DNA of 64,000 nt from Cyprinodon diabolis. Lineage: Eukaryota; Chordata; Actinopteri; Cyprinodontiformes; Cyprinodontidae. Within the stretch, counting starts at the first letter, position 1. Each line of letters starts with the position of its first letter. The translations under genes and the position numbers were made by a program. Of this stretch, positions 36,560 to 50,035 are shown piece after piece. The notes under the pieces are model-generated. The model searched no databases, was not told the DNA's origin, and was given only the letters and a program-made list of their open reading frames with translations. The stretch is from assembly GCA_030533445.1 (NCBI GenBank), contig CM060065.1, forward strand, positions 22,891,974 to 22,955,973, in the 5' to 3' direction.

Positions 36560-36960
36560 AAACATGAACCTTTGTAAAGAAATAATTGCCTAAATGGGGG
36601 TCAAATTTTTCTTAATGATTTCCTGCAATAGAGCACAATTCACTGTTTCATAATTATGGCAAGTCTTCCAGGTCCTGAAAATGCAAAGCATCCCCAGCTG
36701 ATCATTCGCCTACAAGCATGTTTGACTGTTTCAACTTGGGAATCTCATTACTGAGATCTCGAGTCTTTTAGATATAGTTCTGGGTTGACATCCTGATGAT
36801 TATGTCCTTCCGGGAGTAATCCCTTTCAAGGAGATAGATGTGACATCTTGACTGTTGTTGAGTTTTTGAAAAGCATGAGGAACAATTATTCGTTGCTCTT
36901 TGAGATTTCTTATTCTGCTACATGTTGCCAGGCATACTATATAAGTAGTTTCCACCATAC
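36560..36960 (-). pseudogene. Tc1-like transposase remnant
   Basis: The reverse complement of about 36655-36705 reads SWGCFAFSGPGRLA, matching the conserved WGCF block of Tc1-like transposases. Neighbouring sequence keeps only traces. No inverted repeats were located, so the limits are approximate. Confidence 0.45.
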
Positions 36961-37609
36961 CTGTTGAAAGGCAAAAAATAAATATATAATAATGATAATA
37001 ATACTAATCCGTATTTTGGCCTAAGTATAAATGAATGAAAGCTTTATTTCAGAAAAAATTTAGAATTGCAAGTATTTATATAGTTTTTTTTTTTATTTTA
37101 GAGTGAAGGACAAGTCACATTTTATTCTGCCTGCTGGACCTTTATGAACAGATATTGGCTCTAACCAATTTATTTGGTTATTTCAGTTTTCTTGCAAAAG
37201 ATATAAATCAATATACGATCAGTTTCATTTAAAGTGCAGTTTTTAGTACTACATAAAATAAACTGTGATAAATATTTTGTAGAATGAAAACAGCTCTGGA
37301 GGTTTTGAAAGCTCATTAATCCCTGAAAAATTGGTGGAAAATGGATTACCCTGGTGCAGTGAAAATGTTTACAGGCTCACCTCTTTTATATTGCTAAAAT
37401 GCTAAAGGTTACAAAGAAAAAAGTTACAGGAAAGCAATTTTAACCCAAAAAAAAAGCACAAGACAAAAAACAGCAGCAGACAATAATGTGGCCAAATTAT
37501 TAAATAAATCTTAGAAAGGATCTGTATGCCCATCCTTCATCTATAGCCAAAATCCCTCCTGACTGAAACCTCAAATAATTTAAATATTCAATGTGGTAAA
37601 TTATTGTTT

Positions 37610-37760
37610 TAATTTATTTTATTTGAATTAGGACAGTGCATAATCATTACTGTATTCGCAAATACTTCAACATAAATATGACAGAGTTAGCACCAGAGCT
37701 GAATTTGATTCATTGTCCAAGGTCAGGTACAAGCATTTAACAATACCTTTAACAACACAG
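37610..37760 (+). repeat. Dispersed fish repeat fragment
   Basis: TTATTTTATTTGAATTAGGA followed by CAGTGCATAAT resembles, from memory, a repeat frequent in teleosts. The ends are not defined. Confidence 0.35.
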
Positions 37761-39384
37761 ACATCAACCTAACATCCTTGGTTTTTGGCCATTTGAGAAA
37801 GCTACTGTAGCTGAAGAAAACCAATGCACGCATAGGGAGAACGTAGGGAGGCAACAGTGCTTATAGAGAACTGTGCAGCCCGAGAACATGTATGGAAAAG
37901 CCTATGACTTCCGTATTAGAGATGAGCACTTCACAGTGTAAAACTGGTTACCATATTGAATTTGATTGTAAAAGAGAAAACACAATTAGAAACCTCTTGT
38001 AAAATAAAACGGTAAAAAAAAGTGTTTAAGATTAAGTTTGAACAAAATAACAAGTGATTGACTAATCCTATTTTTTCTTCAACACAAGAACCAATATTAG
38101 CCTGTTGGAAATATGTTTTTACATCATAGGTAGACAATTATTAAAGATAAAATACAATGAACAGTAAGAGATTTTAGGGCCAAAAATTTCCAGGACAGAA
38201 CGGCTACCTGAGAATAGAGGCCCCTGATTGTTTGTGTTACAGAACCCAGTGAGATCTCCTCTGCTGCTTGACTTCAATGATGCACTCCCCGTCACCTGCC
38301 TCCCCTCTTGACTATAAACATACACTCTACCACGCATCAATAACCAAACCTCTTTCCTCCTCCGCTTTCTGCTGCTCCTCTTATTAACATTGTCTCCAGG
38401 CTGCAACATAATATTGAGATCTCAATGCTTGCACTCTCTGTCCCTATGTATGTGAGTGGAGCAAATACATTAGTTTCTGACCCCCATAGTGAATGTTAAC
38501 ATTATGCATTTGTCAACTTATGGTATGGTCAACTAAAAATAGCAGTTTTCTTCCATTTGTATCATGTGTGAAAGACCTGCTGTACGGGGTAATGATTTTG
38601 GTGCCCTTCGGTTAGGTCACACGTGTCTTTTACTGCCATCTATTCAAATTGAGTCAGCACATCAATGAGCATCATGAGGATCCTATTCATGCATTCCCAG
38701 TTGGCTACTGTCTCTTGAGTGCAAATATGTTCCTCTTGCTGTCAATACTTTGCTAAAAATAGAATTAAATTAAAGATTCGAGTGCTCTACGTAAGGTGCA
38801 TGGCAGATAGAAAAGAAAGAAATGTGATGTTTGCAGAGATAAGAGAAAGTGAATTGGTGGAAAAAACTGCAGAAAACATCAAAAGAGGATGAAACGAGTT
38901 TAATTTTTAGAAGCTTTTGATCTACCTTGTTTCCCTTCATACTTTTAAGCTTTAGGCACACATTCACGTCTCGCATGGTGTTTGCCTCATCAGTGAAGGA
39001 TTAAATTTACTTTTTGAAAATGTTGTTTCTTGTCTCGTTAATTCTAATTCTATACCAAATTAATGGGCACTAAAACTGCAGATTTTTCAGTAATCTAGGA
39101 GTGCAGTACCAAACCGAGATTACTTGGAATATGGATAAGCAAAGTAAGAAGGAAAGCAGTACATACAAAAATAAATAAATAAACGATTCTGGGAATCCAT
39201 CCAGAGCCTCCAGAGGGGGAAGCAGTGCTTCACTAATACTATTTGTAGTTGGAATGGGAAGTTGTTGACCTTGATTGAGTCTGGTGTAGGTACTAGTGGA
39301 TTTCTTCTCAGCTTTTTTAGGATGAAATGGTTTTGCTAGCTCCTTCCTCAAGAGACCTACAATATCCATGTGGTGGTTTGCTGC

Positions 39385-40085
39385 TAGTACCGAGCCACCA
39401 GAATGAGAATCAGCACCTCCAAGGCCATGGTTCTTAACTGGAAAACAGTGACTGTCCCCTTCAGGTTGGAGGAGAGTTTCTGCCTCAAGTGGAGGAGTTC
39501 AAGTATTTTGGGGTCCTGTTCACAAGTGAGGAGAGAATGGAGTGGGAGATTGATGGACAGAGTTATGTGGCTGCCACTATCAAGCCAATACTGCAACAGT
39601 CCATCGTGTTCAAAAGAGAGCTGAGCAAAACAGTAGAGCTTTTGATTTCCAATTTGGTCTATGTTTCTACCCTAGACCAGATGATGGTAGCTGCATTATG
39701 ACTGAAAAACAAGATCCCGGATACAGGCTGCTTAAATTAGATTTGCTTGCAGGATGGCCAGTCACTCCCTCAGAGATTGATTGAAGACCTTGGACATCCA
39801 AGAGAAGCTCACAGTAGAGTCAATCTCCTTATTGAGAGCAGTCAGCCTACGTAGCTTGGACATTTTCCCTGGACGTCTACCTTGGGAAGTGTCCCAGTCA
39901 CTTCCCTCCAGGATGAGGCCCAGGGAACAGCCCATGACAAACTGGTGGGAGGGACCATGTCTATTGGATGGCTTGGGAGTCCCTTGGGTCTCCCCCAGCA
40001 GAGCTGGAAAAGTTGTATAGGGAGAGGGAGGTTTGGGAGTCTATGCTGAGATTCCTGCCCTGGTGACCCAGTCCTGAATAAAGGA
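39385..40085 (+). pseudogene. LINE (non-LTR retrotransposon) reverse transcriptase 3' end, decayed
   Basis: The sequence reads MRISTSKAMVLNWK, then in another frame VEEFKYFGVLFTSEERMEWE, KRELSKTVELLISNLVYVST, then around 39850 LGHFPGRLPW-like and near 39970 LGVPWVSPSRAGKV. This is the order of the C-terminal RT region of a common fish LINE class. At least two frameshifts and several stops are present. The element is 5' truncated, as usual for LINEs. The exact clade was not assigned. Confidence 0.75.
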
Positions 40086-42794
40086 CAAGAATTTGCACTA
40101 TTTTGCATGTTTTTTTTAACTTTTTTGTTCATACGTGTTCAGTTGTAAATTATTATCCCCTTATGATTTCTGATTTCATTAATATAATTAAGAACAGAGA
40201 ACAAATGTTTAAAGGTACCATTAAAGATCAATCTGAGGCAAAGCCTCCTTTAAAAAAAGTAATTGTCTTTAGAATACAAGAGACAAATATTTTTAGTTGA
40301 AAATATCTGATTCTGCCATGTTTGGAAAGACTGTAGCTGTTGTTCTCTTGCTGTAGTTTTCTATTAGGTCTGCTTCAATTATATTAGATATGTGATTTAA
40401 TGCTGTTTTATCTTTATTTCTTCCTCTGCCTCATTTTATCTATTTAACTGTGTAAAAAGATGATAGATGATTCTGAGAATTTTCTAATTTGGGTAAGAAA
40501 TTAAATTGAGTAAAACTGTTACTTAAATCTTAATTTCTTTTAAGTCAAAATAATTGAAGGTATGCTTTCAAAATGTAAACATGTACTTTTATATAATTAT
40601 ACTCAACTATAATTAAATATATTTTTTTATTTGTTGTTAGAATTCCCCAAACATTGAACTACACCTTACTGTGGGATTAATACTCACTTTACTGGACTTG
40701 AGAAACATTTCATAGGAAGTAAAATGCCAGAGGGAGACATTTGTTTAGTCATTAAGGCCAATGTGTACAAATAAACTAGTAAAAGACAGGAATGCTACCT
40801 AAAGGAAATTATTATCATTAGGAAATTATATTGACAATTCACTTTCACCCATCCTGAGTGAAAAAAACACATTTTTGACTGGTCTAGCTACTAGTTGTAG
40901 CATTTATAGTTTTGAGATATTTCCATTGTATGTTCTTGTGCTATTACTGAACATTTGTCACAGCTTCATAAATCATTTTGATTGGACAATGCCTTGCAGT
41001 GGTGGGACATTTGATTGCATTAGAGAAATTTTGAATAGGTGTCACTCTTTTGTGACTTATCAGTACAGTAACTTCTCAGAGGGAGAAATTGATCTAACAT
41101 AATGTTAAAGCTTCTATAAAGACCCAATTTCCTTTAAATCTGTGTTGTTTTGCACTGACTGCAAGACACCTTGTGGATATTTTCAGAGATCAAGTTTATT
41201 TTGTTACAAATGACAAATTACTGTAAAGTAAGAGCCCTATTGCTCTATTACTAACATAGTTTGTTTGGTATTTCAAAAAATATGTGGTTGAAGCAATTAT
41301 AAAAGCATGGACACATGCCTGAGTCTGTTTTCATGAATTGTTACCTATTAAAGTACATTACTATTTAAAAAAAATAAGTTCAAGGTTTACTGTTTGTTTT
41401 TGATGGATTTTCTTGATGCTAAATTCCACAAAATAATAAAATCTAGCCTTGGAGTATCTGAAATATTTAGAAATTGTGTAGTGGATTTCACTAAATCACG
41501 AAATAAAAATGCCGTTCTAGCTAGAAACTACTTTCTATGGTGCATTTTTCTAGGGTTTGGGGTGTAACAAACAATGATGATGGCTTGTTTTGGTACTGGA
41601 ATCCTAACTGATAGGTCTGCTTCACTGGTAAATCACAGCTTGATTTCTAAGGAAGCTAATTTCATAGAAGGTTAAGTACAATACAGGATTTACAGCCAAA
41701 CAATGACCACAGAACAAGGGCTGCAAAATTTTCCTTTTGAAATAAGAAAATATTGTTAGAGAATAGTGAACACCTAGGGATTTATTCTCCATTAGTTATT
41801 ATGTTAGAAAAAAAATATTTTGCCTTTACAAAATGTTACCAAATGAATAAATATAGTTAGCTTAAACTCTGCAATGACACATTATATTATAACAAGAGAT
41901 ACCTTGTAGATGTCACTAAGTGTAATACTTCCTGTTGTATTTTAAGGATAGGAACGCCTTTCATCATCTCCTGCTATCTCGAGTATTTCTCAAAATAATA
42001 AATTGTATGTTACACACACATAACATAATTTCAGTGTTAAAGAATAAAAAAAAAAAGAAAGACTCAGTATGTGACATATAAATCGGCACAATAGCAATCA
42101 GTCTTTCCAGAACAAGCTGCTCTTTCTACTGTTACAGCATGCTGAGTGATCAGAAGCTCCACGGCTTGACTCGTTATAAGACGTGAGATCAAGACTTGTG
42201 TGGTGATTTATAGACTGTCTAACCTTTGAATATACATACCTACTGAGATGTAAAAGGAAAAATATTAAGGAACGGCTTGTTTTTTTTTTTCACTTGACTG
42301 ATTGAAATTGGAAAACATTAGAAAGGGGGAAAACAAACCCGATAACTTAAATTTGTGAATAGGCACAAAAGAGGCTGATATTGTATTAATAACTGTTATA
42401 TATGCTCTCACAATCTCCTTAAGTCATAAAATGCCTCTTTTTATTTGCTATAAATAAGTAATGAAATGGTAAAACCTCATGATTTCTAGATGATGATTAT
42501 GATCTTCCTCACATTTATTAATAAATGCATGCAGATTTTTGATTAAATTGCAAAGTAAAGTCTGGTTGAAGTTTTTGTTAAGAGGAAACAGTGTAGTGTC
42601 CTTACATCGCTCTACCACCTCTCTCCCACTCTCTGTTTGTAAAACCAACTGAATGTGTGTTGGGTGTGTTTCCTGTCACTGCCTGTCTGTGTGTTTTTCT
42701 GCTTGGAATATGTGGGCGTGTCGCTATTTGTCTACATATTCCACCTGTGTGTGGTCCTGTGATGCCTTGTTTGTTTCTGTATGTGTGTGTCCAG

Positions 42795-42917
42795 TGAGGG
42801 GAAGATGGTTGTTCTGTCTCTAGCAATCGGGCTGGCTGAACAGGATGACTTTGCCAACCTCCCAGATCTTCAGGAAGCTCCGGCAAGCAAAGAAAATGAA
42901 ACTACACCAGAGAAAAG
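42795..42917 (+). CDS. Host gene, exon 5 of 5 recognised
   Basis: This 123-nt exon is phase 2 to phase 2, with acceptor GTCCAG and donor AAAAG|GTAATT. It encodes EGKMVVLSLAIGLAEQDDFA, then NLPDLQEAPASKENETTPEK. The first half looks like a hydrophobic helix or strand followed by an acidic turn and is probably part of a folded domain that begins at the end of exon 4. The second half is a polar linker. It is too short and charged to be a clear membrane span. The next exon must start in phase 2 and was not found in the remaining 21 kb. Confidence 0.85.
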
Positions 42918-43544
42918 GTAATTACGGACTGAGGCACGTGAATGTGTGCGTAATATGTAGGGTAGATGAGATTATCTTTAAAGCTTATGCTGTGTTGAGT
43001 CCCTATTAATACACACAAAACAGCTGAGATTTGGTTGAAATGGGAGCTTTGAGTCATTAGAGTTTGAGTTTGGACTTCAGTGGATCCATTAGGATGTTGT
43101 GGAGTAAAGAGATCCTCAATAGAGGTGGAATCTTGAACCTTTGGATACTAATTTTTATGTGGTGTGTATTCTACAGTGGCATGTTGTCTCAGGATTGTCA
43201 ATGCAGTGCTTAAAGCATCTTACAGTATGTCATCTGTTAAAACCATTTGCTTCTTCTTGGTTTGATTAATGTTGATTTTTGTATTGTAAAAGGAAGCGCT
43301 AAATGTTTGTGTAAAATAAGTTTGTACATGCAATAAGAAGGCATGTTGTGGATGATCTACAAAGATTGCTTGCACAAATGATAAGATGCACAAACCGGAT
43401 TGGTTCTGTCCTTGAGCAGATTGCGCGTTCTACTTTGAGAGCCGATTTATTAAGGTGAAGTTCTACGCCATGAATTTGAAGGTAATAATGTTAATAATTA
43501 TCTAAGAATAATAATGATTATAGTAAATATTATTTATTCAGTTC

Positions 43545-43830
43545 AATTCAGTTTATTTATCTAGGGCCAATTTACAACATATGTTATCTCAAGGCACTTT
43601 ACAGAGATTATTCAACCAGATCATACAGTCAGATTGGTTCAAAGTTTTCCATCTAAGGAAAGCATGATTCGAAAGCATTCCCTCAAACCAAGCATACATG
43701 TGGTGACAGTGGAAAGAAAAACTCCCTTTTAACAGAAAGAAGCCTCCAACAGAACCAAGCTCAGTGTGAGCGGCCATCTGTTGAGGGACTTTATTTCTCA
43801 TAACGCTGAAAACCAAATGGAAAAAAAAGA
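43545..43830 (+). repeat. Dispersed fish repeat, longest copy
   Basis: It starts TTCAATTCAGTTTATTTATC and includes CAAGGCACTTTACAGAGATT, GGTGACAGTGGAAAGAAAAA and CTCCCTTTTAACAGAAAGAA. The copy at 49815-50035 is its reverse complement with about the same spacing, and 28655-28795 and 27005-27080 are partial copies. Non-coding; the family was recognised from memory as common in teleosts. Confidence 0.7.
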
Positions 43831-44458
43831 GATGAAAATATGATTTATAATGTATTATAAAAGTCGTACAAAATATTTATTTTAGAATCCAAGCAGACTT
43901 TGTTCATTGATCCCATCCTCCAACCCTACCTGACAGAATCAGAGTGACAGTTAGATGTATATTAGATTAGGTTCTAAACAGCAGGATTAACCTCAACTTC
44001 TCACAATAACCTCTTCACACACTATACAGCAAAACAAGGTAGCGCCATTCTAATTTGATTAGATATATCTATGATTTCTGCCAAGCCCATAAAATACACT
44101 ATATTATAAAATAAAACAATTAGGGTGAAAAAACGTTGGAGACGTGTGTCTCCAACAAAATCTCTCTTCATTTTCTGTGCCAATGCCTCCTTTGTGGCCA
44201 CATTGAAAATAGAACTGTTTGTGTCCCACTTAACACCTGACTTTCAAACATACTTAATTTAGATCCAAAAGTTATCAGGTCTGATATATCATTTTGTTTG
44301 TGCTAATTATTCAAATGTGCATATCTACTACCCATAAATGTGCTTGATTTGGTCATTAGAATGGGATCTGGATATTCATTAGAGCACACAGAAAAAAAAG
44401 CTTTGCACTGTACAGTATATGAAGATTTCTCTGCATTTTCAGCAGGTTTGCATCTCTT

Positions 44459-44931
44459 TTAAAGCTATAGACAAGGATTTTCGGGAATTTTTCAAAAGAC
44501 CCGCCCTCTTCACTTTAAAAAAAATGCACAACCCTGTACCCGCTCCTGAGAGGGACGCCTATTAAACACATGCGAAGGCATTCACATTTCTCCTTGTGCA
44601 CGTTCTGTTTAAAAGTTGCTGTTTGTTTCGGTCATACAAGCTTATTTTCCAAAAAGCAGATTTACAATTTTTCCACTACGTCAGACTCACCACCGTTGTT
44701 ATGACGAGAAATACCTGCCTGCCGAGAAATAACTCCCCCTGCCACCCTCTTAGCACAGAATATATTAATTGAACACTAACTACAAATAAAAATCATATTT
44801 ATTTTAAATTATCATTGAAAATGATAAATTCATTTAAAATGGGGACAAGCACATTGGACGATTGACAATTAGGAGGACCACTTATTTAGATGATCCACCC
44901 TAGAAAACAACTTCCTGCACTATACCTTTAA
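44459..44931 (+). mobile_element. TTAA-flanked miniature inverted-repeat element, copy 2
   Basis: TTAA lies at both ends (44459-44462 and 44928-44931). The right end reads CACTATACCT; the left end is degraded (AGCTATAG). The core TTTCTCCTTGTGCACG, GTTTAAAAGTTGCTGTTTG and ATACAAGCTTA is shared with copies 1 and 3. It is longer than the others because of an AT-rich insertion around 44700-44850. Confidence 0.75.
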
Positions 44932-45259
44932 CGTCGGCAAACATTTTAGAGATGAAATCCAATGTATTTAGAGACTGTGTTTGATTGGTAACCCATCACT
45001 GAATATCAAATTTGCATTTTACAAAAAAAGAGTGATATGACATAAATGCATCTTAGATTTTTTGCTACAATTTTTGATTCAAGAAGGTCTCTTACTTTAT
45101 TTGAAATGCGTCATCGTTCGTTGATTTGATTATTTCACTTGAGTATTTCAGCTGCAATGGATTTCTGCACTATGTTTTTTGACCACTTCTGCCCTTTATA
45201 AAATTAAAATATTTATTTTGCTGCTAAGCTGTTTCTCATCCACTGTCTGAAAGTGTAGT

Positions 45260-45455
45260 ATTTTAAGCAAAGTGCTTAGACTCTGAGAAGGCTGCAAAAA
45301 GCTGCTGCAAACCGTGCCATTCTAGGGCACTCAGCAAGATGCTTAAACCCCAGCCTCTCCAAGCTGTTCATTCCTTCCTGGGGAATTGATTAAATAGAGA
45401 GATCAAATTTCATTGTAATGTGTATTTACAGTGACCAATAAAGTTGATTATCCTT
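45260..45455 (+). repeat. Possible LINE/SINE-type 3' tail
   Basis: The end AATTTCATTGTAATGTGTAT followed by TTACAGTGACCAATAAAGTTG resembles the 3' end of fish non-LTR elements that carry a built-in AATAAA. No coding sequence remains. Confidence 0.35.
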
Positions 45456-46294
45456 ATTCTCAAAGCTTTTCAGTTTTTCTCTTTCAATGTAAAGCTTTCT
45501 CCCATTTTTACATTACATAACAGCACATTATTCTACCTCTTATTTCATGCTTTTCTTTTTGTGGGGGGGCAGGGAGTGAGGGGTCCTCTCTCATGTCCTC
45601 CCTGTTCTCCACCCAGACCTTTGAAAGTCTGCTTGACTGCAACTCTTGGTTGCTCCTTTGATGTTTGAGTCGCATACACAGGAGAAGGGCCCCCTCGTTA
45701 TTTAGAAGTAAGATTCACCACATGAAACATGCGTCTAAAAATATGCTAAGTTCTCTCATCTACCAGTGATCTCACAGCAGCACTCTGAGACTAACACAGT
45801 CTCCCAGCTGGTGAACAAAGGACTTAACAGACTTCTCTCTTATCACAGCAATGTTTGAGGGATGAAGTGCTTAGCACACTGCTTTGACTATGCTGGGCAA
45901 AGGACAGCAGGGCACAGTTCCGGATAAGCATCAACACAATCCTCATGGTTTTGTTGTATTTTTTTTTTTTTCACTTAGATATCAAAGCCACACAGTGTTT
46001 CATCTAAACCTTTCAGCAGAGCATTGAAGCATGCTGTTTTAACTGGGTCATCTGTGAATTTGTGGTGGATAAAAAAAATGGAAGCTTGACTTTGAAGAAA
46101 ACAATATGATGGATGTTTTTCCCAGTTATTTTTAATGCAAAATTGATGAGTCTGTTTATGCTTTTAAAACTTGTCTTAAAATATTCAAGTTTTAAAAAGG
46201 TAATAAGATCATCCTTGGTGTCTGTACCCCTCCAATCACCTAGCCTCCATCTAGAGGCCACGTTGTCCATTGTTCTGATATCTAATAACAGCTT

Positions 46295-46325
<31 letters not shown>
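46295..46325 (+). repeat. ATC trinucleotide microsatellite
   Basis: About ten ATC units in tandem. The Asp/Ser runs in the overlapping frames are by-products of this repeat, not protein. Confidence 0.9.
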
Positions 46326-47044
46326 ATGTCTGCCCCTCTCCTCCATTCTCCTCTGTACTCACTTTGCAAGCTGTAGTCTGCTGGTCTTCTCCTGGCGTTT
46401 AGCACGGCTGACCAAGATGCAATGGGATAATTCTACCAAGATTATGTGTCACAAAGCAAGAAGCTGTCAGAAACTTTTATAGAGAGAGAAAATAAAAGGA
46501 AATTATTTGCTTCCAGCCATCTGAATAAATATGCTGTAAGACGAAAATAGGCTAAAAACTGGAGGTTTGAGACAAAAATATTGCCAAATATAGCTTGCAA
46601 CACAAATAATAAAAAATACAGAGAAACAGATAGCAAAAACAAAAAGTTTAAATGATAAAATAATAAACCACGGCTAAAATTATTTACTGTAAGCAGCTAA
46701 CATCTTGTTTCATTATAAGCTGTCATAAAAATACATTTAACTGATATCTCACTATAATAACTGCCACTTGGTTCTTACTCTGCCTGGAAATGATGTTGAA
46801 GGAAACTGTGTTGACTGAAACAAAACAGTTAAGGCGTGGGCTGTGCAGAGTTATAAGAGGTTATAATCTCTGAGGACCTGAGATGAGCCACAGAATCACT
46901 AATAAGTTTAGGAAGTTCATTAGTATGAGTGATCCCTCTCACAGCAGGCTGACTCATTTCATCCACTGTTAACATGAACATATTAGTCCAACTTTACTGT
47001 TTTCTCAACCATATAGCTGAAAAGCAAATTATTGATATATAATT

Positions 47045-47270
47045 AATTAGATTTAGACTTAGACAACTTTTATTTTCATTTTATATACACAGTTTATACA
47101 AAATACAAAATAAGATTTTGTTTCGTACTGTTTAGACAGTAAATGAGCTGTGCAGCAGCAGTGATCAAATGTAAACATTGTGGGGGAAAAAACATGGTGC
47201 AAAACGCATTGATATGCAAGTTCAGAGCAGTGCAAAGACAAATATATGGTGCAAATATGGAGTAGAAAAA
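47045..47270 (-). repeat. Dispersed repeat, minus copy (pair with 57005)
   Basis: In reverse complement it reads TTTGCACC..., TGATCACTGCTGCTGCACAG, GCTCATTTACT and then GTCTAAGTCTAAAT, in the same order as 57005-57215. The tail of short TCTAAG-like units suggests a retroposon 3' end. Confidence 0.6.
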
Positions 47271-47420
47271 CATTAGACATAACAAGATTAGTGCATATTT
47301 CCCCTTCTTGAATTGAAAATAAGCTTACATTGCTGTAAGGACACTATGAGTGTGTTTTGACAAACAGACTGTATGACCATAGCCGTGATGAAAATGACTT
47401 TAACACATGTTCTACAGAAT

Positions 47421-47716
47421 ATGGTATAGTGGAGGATTTTTACGAATGCACATGCAATAGGGAATGCCTATTAAATGCGTGTGATGGCAAGGACGAGTCT
47501 ATTTCTCCTTGTGCACGCTCTGTTTAAAAGTTGCTGTTTGCATCGCTCATACAAGCTTACTTTCCAAAAGAATTTGAAATTTTTCCACTATGTCAGACTC
47601 ACCACCGTTAAGTTGAAATGGGTAGGATGGCCTTACGTAAACATATAAGCAGAATGATTAGGAGGTCCACGTATTTTGATGATCCACCCAGAAATTAACA
47701 TCCACTATATCTTTAA
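47421..47716 (+). mobile_element. TTAA-type miniature inverted-repeat element, copy 3
   Basis: The left end GGTATAGTGGAGGATTTTTA matches the right end of copy 1 in reverse complement; the right end CCACTATATCTTTAA keeps TTAA. The left TTAA has mutated. The core ATTTCTCCTTGTGCACGC and TACAAGCTTACTTTCCAAAA is shared with copy 2 in the same orientation. Confidence 0.75.
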
Positions 47717-49814
47717 TGACAAGTTTTGAACCATATTCTCGGCCTATTATGCAACAGAAACAAGAGCTGATTTATTTTATATCTGATTAGACATATTTAC
47801 CAGGGGTTCCAACAAAAATGTAGATCAAAATGCCTGATTTAGCTTTAACGTTATCAATATGACAGGCTGGCATTTTCTACAGTGTTTTACCACCCTTAAT
47901 CAGACCAGCTTTATCAAAGATTTTGCTTAACAATGCATCTAGTTTACCGTATTAAGTGTAAAATTTTATTTCCTGTACATTACCATGCTGATTTAATATC
48001 TACAACGTGATTCTCCTAAATTTCCTGTAGCTCTGTAGCCGGCTTTATATTTTTCAATTTGGTTTTATATTGGTTTTTTGCTGTTTTGCTAGCTATTATT
48101 TTGGCCACGTCCTTGGTGTTCACATTCCTCTTTTTCAGCTTCACTCCCTAGGTTAGTTTGAAAATATCTTACATTTATGCCTCTTACCGTTTTTTTTTCC
48201 TGTGGATCTTTTCAAGTGTCAAAATAAATACAGAGGTCGAAAGAAAATCTGTGAAGTCAGTTGGTTATATTCTACAGGAGTTTGTTTTAGTGCCAAGCTG
48301 AGAGGAAAGATAGCATCAAACTGCCATCAAAATAACCTATGGTTAATACTAAAACAGTTCAATTAGAAGTTAAATTTCGAAGCCTATTCATTTCTATATT
48401 GAATTTTGGCAATTTCTAAGCAGCCATCAATTTTAAAGATTACTTTTGATCAAAATGAATCTGTAAGTGTGTTCTTCACTACAATTTCGGGTGTTGACAT
48501 GAGACGGTTTTTGCAATGTTTTAAAAAAATGTATTTTCCCTAGAAGTAAGAGTTATTTCAGCTTTCCTTCTTTGTTAATACATTTCAACACTCAGCTTTT
48601 TTGGCTTCCAGTATTTACTTTATACCTTAGGTTTGGCCACAGACTTGCTCAATTGTGTCTTGTCAGTTATTATCATCCTCGGCTGGTGTTGTTTTCTATT
48701 TTTCTTTGTTAGATTCTCCTGATGTGTCGCTGACTGACTTTGAAGCTGCCTTTTTTTAAAAGGTACACTTACAATAAATGCAGTTTGGCAACTGGATTTA
48801 TTTTAAATAAGGCATTTAAAAATATATATATAAAATCTGGACTGTGTATGGTTACACTTTGACATAAATGATGCCTAAATCGAATATGTTGAAAATCCAA
48901 TTGTTTCTTTAGCTCTGTTAAAGGGTCCTCTGATCTCTGAGGTGGATTTTTTTATGGTATATCAGTCCATATGGGTCACTGTGGTGAATTGGACAAAGCC
49001 CTGCGGTGGGCCGGACATAATCACCCACCTGAGGATAACAATGCTTGTGGCTGCAAGGTTGTTTTTGTTATTATCACAACAGAAAGCGGCCGTTGCACGC
49101 CGGAGCTGCATCTTAATGAGCTAAGAGATGCACCCCACACAGAGATTTAAAAGGAAAATAAACATGAATAAACCCAAAAGAAATCACTGGCCCCAGACAT
49201 CTCGCCTGAAATGTGTTTGTAAGATATGCAAGACATGGGATGTTTTCCAGTAAAAAACATTTCTGATTTGTTTCATTTGGTGTAAGATAATAATGTGTTG
49301 TGTCCAAGCAAAACTCTGCTAAAGAGAATTCTTTAGAGACTATTTACACAACCCATTAGGGTGATGTAGTTGAATGCTTTGACATTTTTTTGATAATATA
49401 TAACATAATAGTTGTAAAGATGCAAGTCATTAAAGTGCAACTTATGCTGCTCTAGAGCCGTACCTCAGGCCACATGTAAAATCGGAAAATGCTTTCACTT
49501 AAAGGATTGCCTGCAGAATATGCAGGGAGGTTGAGGCTGTGCATGGTTTCGGCTTTGATTAACAGCAGCAAAGTAGCAGTTTACAGCCAGAGAAACATTG
49601 CAAGCAGAGCAATCCCAAAGACTGTTTTGTGATGTGGTTGTCGCATCTCTCTCTGCCATCCCCACCGGTGACAGTAAAATGGGGTGAAGAGAGGGAGGTT
49701 TCATGGAGGAGGCCAGCAGCCCTGAGCCATACCAGTTTTAATAACTGTTGGCTCAGAGATTCTGTGAGGCTGCCTATCCCCACTTTCTCGGGGACTGTCA
49801 AAAAATATCTGTAT

Positions 49815-50035
49815 TAAACACTCCAACAACAGGTTTCCTGTTAAAAGGGAGTTTTTCCTCTCCACTGTCGCTACAAGCATACTTGGTGTGAGGGATTGTC
49901 TTCTAGTCAATGAGTCGATGCAATCAGCTGGTTTTCCTTTGATAGAAAACTTGGAACCAATCTGACTGTATGATCTGGTTGAATTGTAAAGCGTCTTCAG
50001 ATGACCTGTCGTATATAAATAAAATGATTTGAAAA
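49815..50035 (-). repeat. Dispersed fish repeat (same family as 43545)
   Basis: It contains CCTGTTAAAAGGGAGTTTTT, CCACTGTCGCTACAAGCATA and, at the end, AAGCGTCTTCAGATGACCTG, the reverse complement of blocks in 43545-43830. Non-coding. Confidence 0.7.

Larger units (their letters stand above)
31610..42794 (+). other. Intron with retroelement remnants
   Basis: The donor is GTAAGT and the acceptor TGTGTGTCCAG follows a TG-rich tract. It holds a decayed gypsy pol (34200-35935), a Tc1-like remnant, a LINE tail (39385-40085) and weaker repeats. The stretches 31610-34199 and 40090-42600 are AT-rich with nothing recognised. Confidence 0.6.

Noticed and set aside
46013..46405. ORFs with Asp or Ser runs
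   Set aside because: The runs are products of the ATC microsatellite at 46295-46325.
48942..49124. Short ORF in a GC-richer island
   Set aside because: There are no matching splice sites in the needed phase and no recognisable motif. It may be conserved non-coding DNA.
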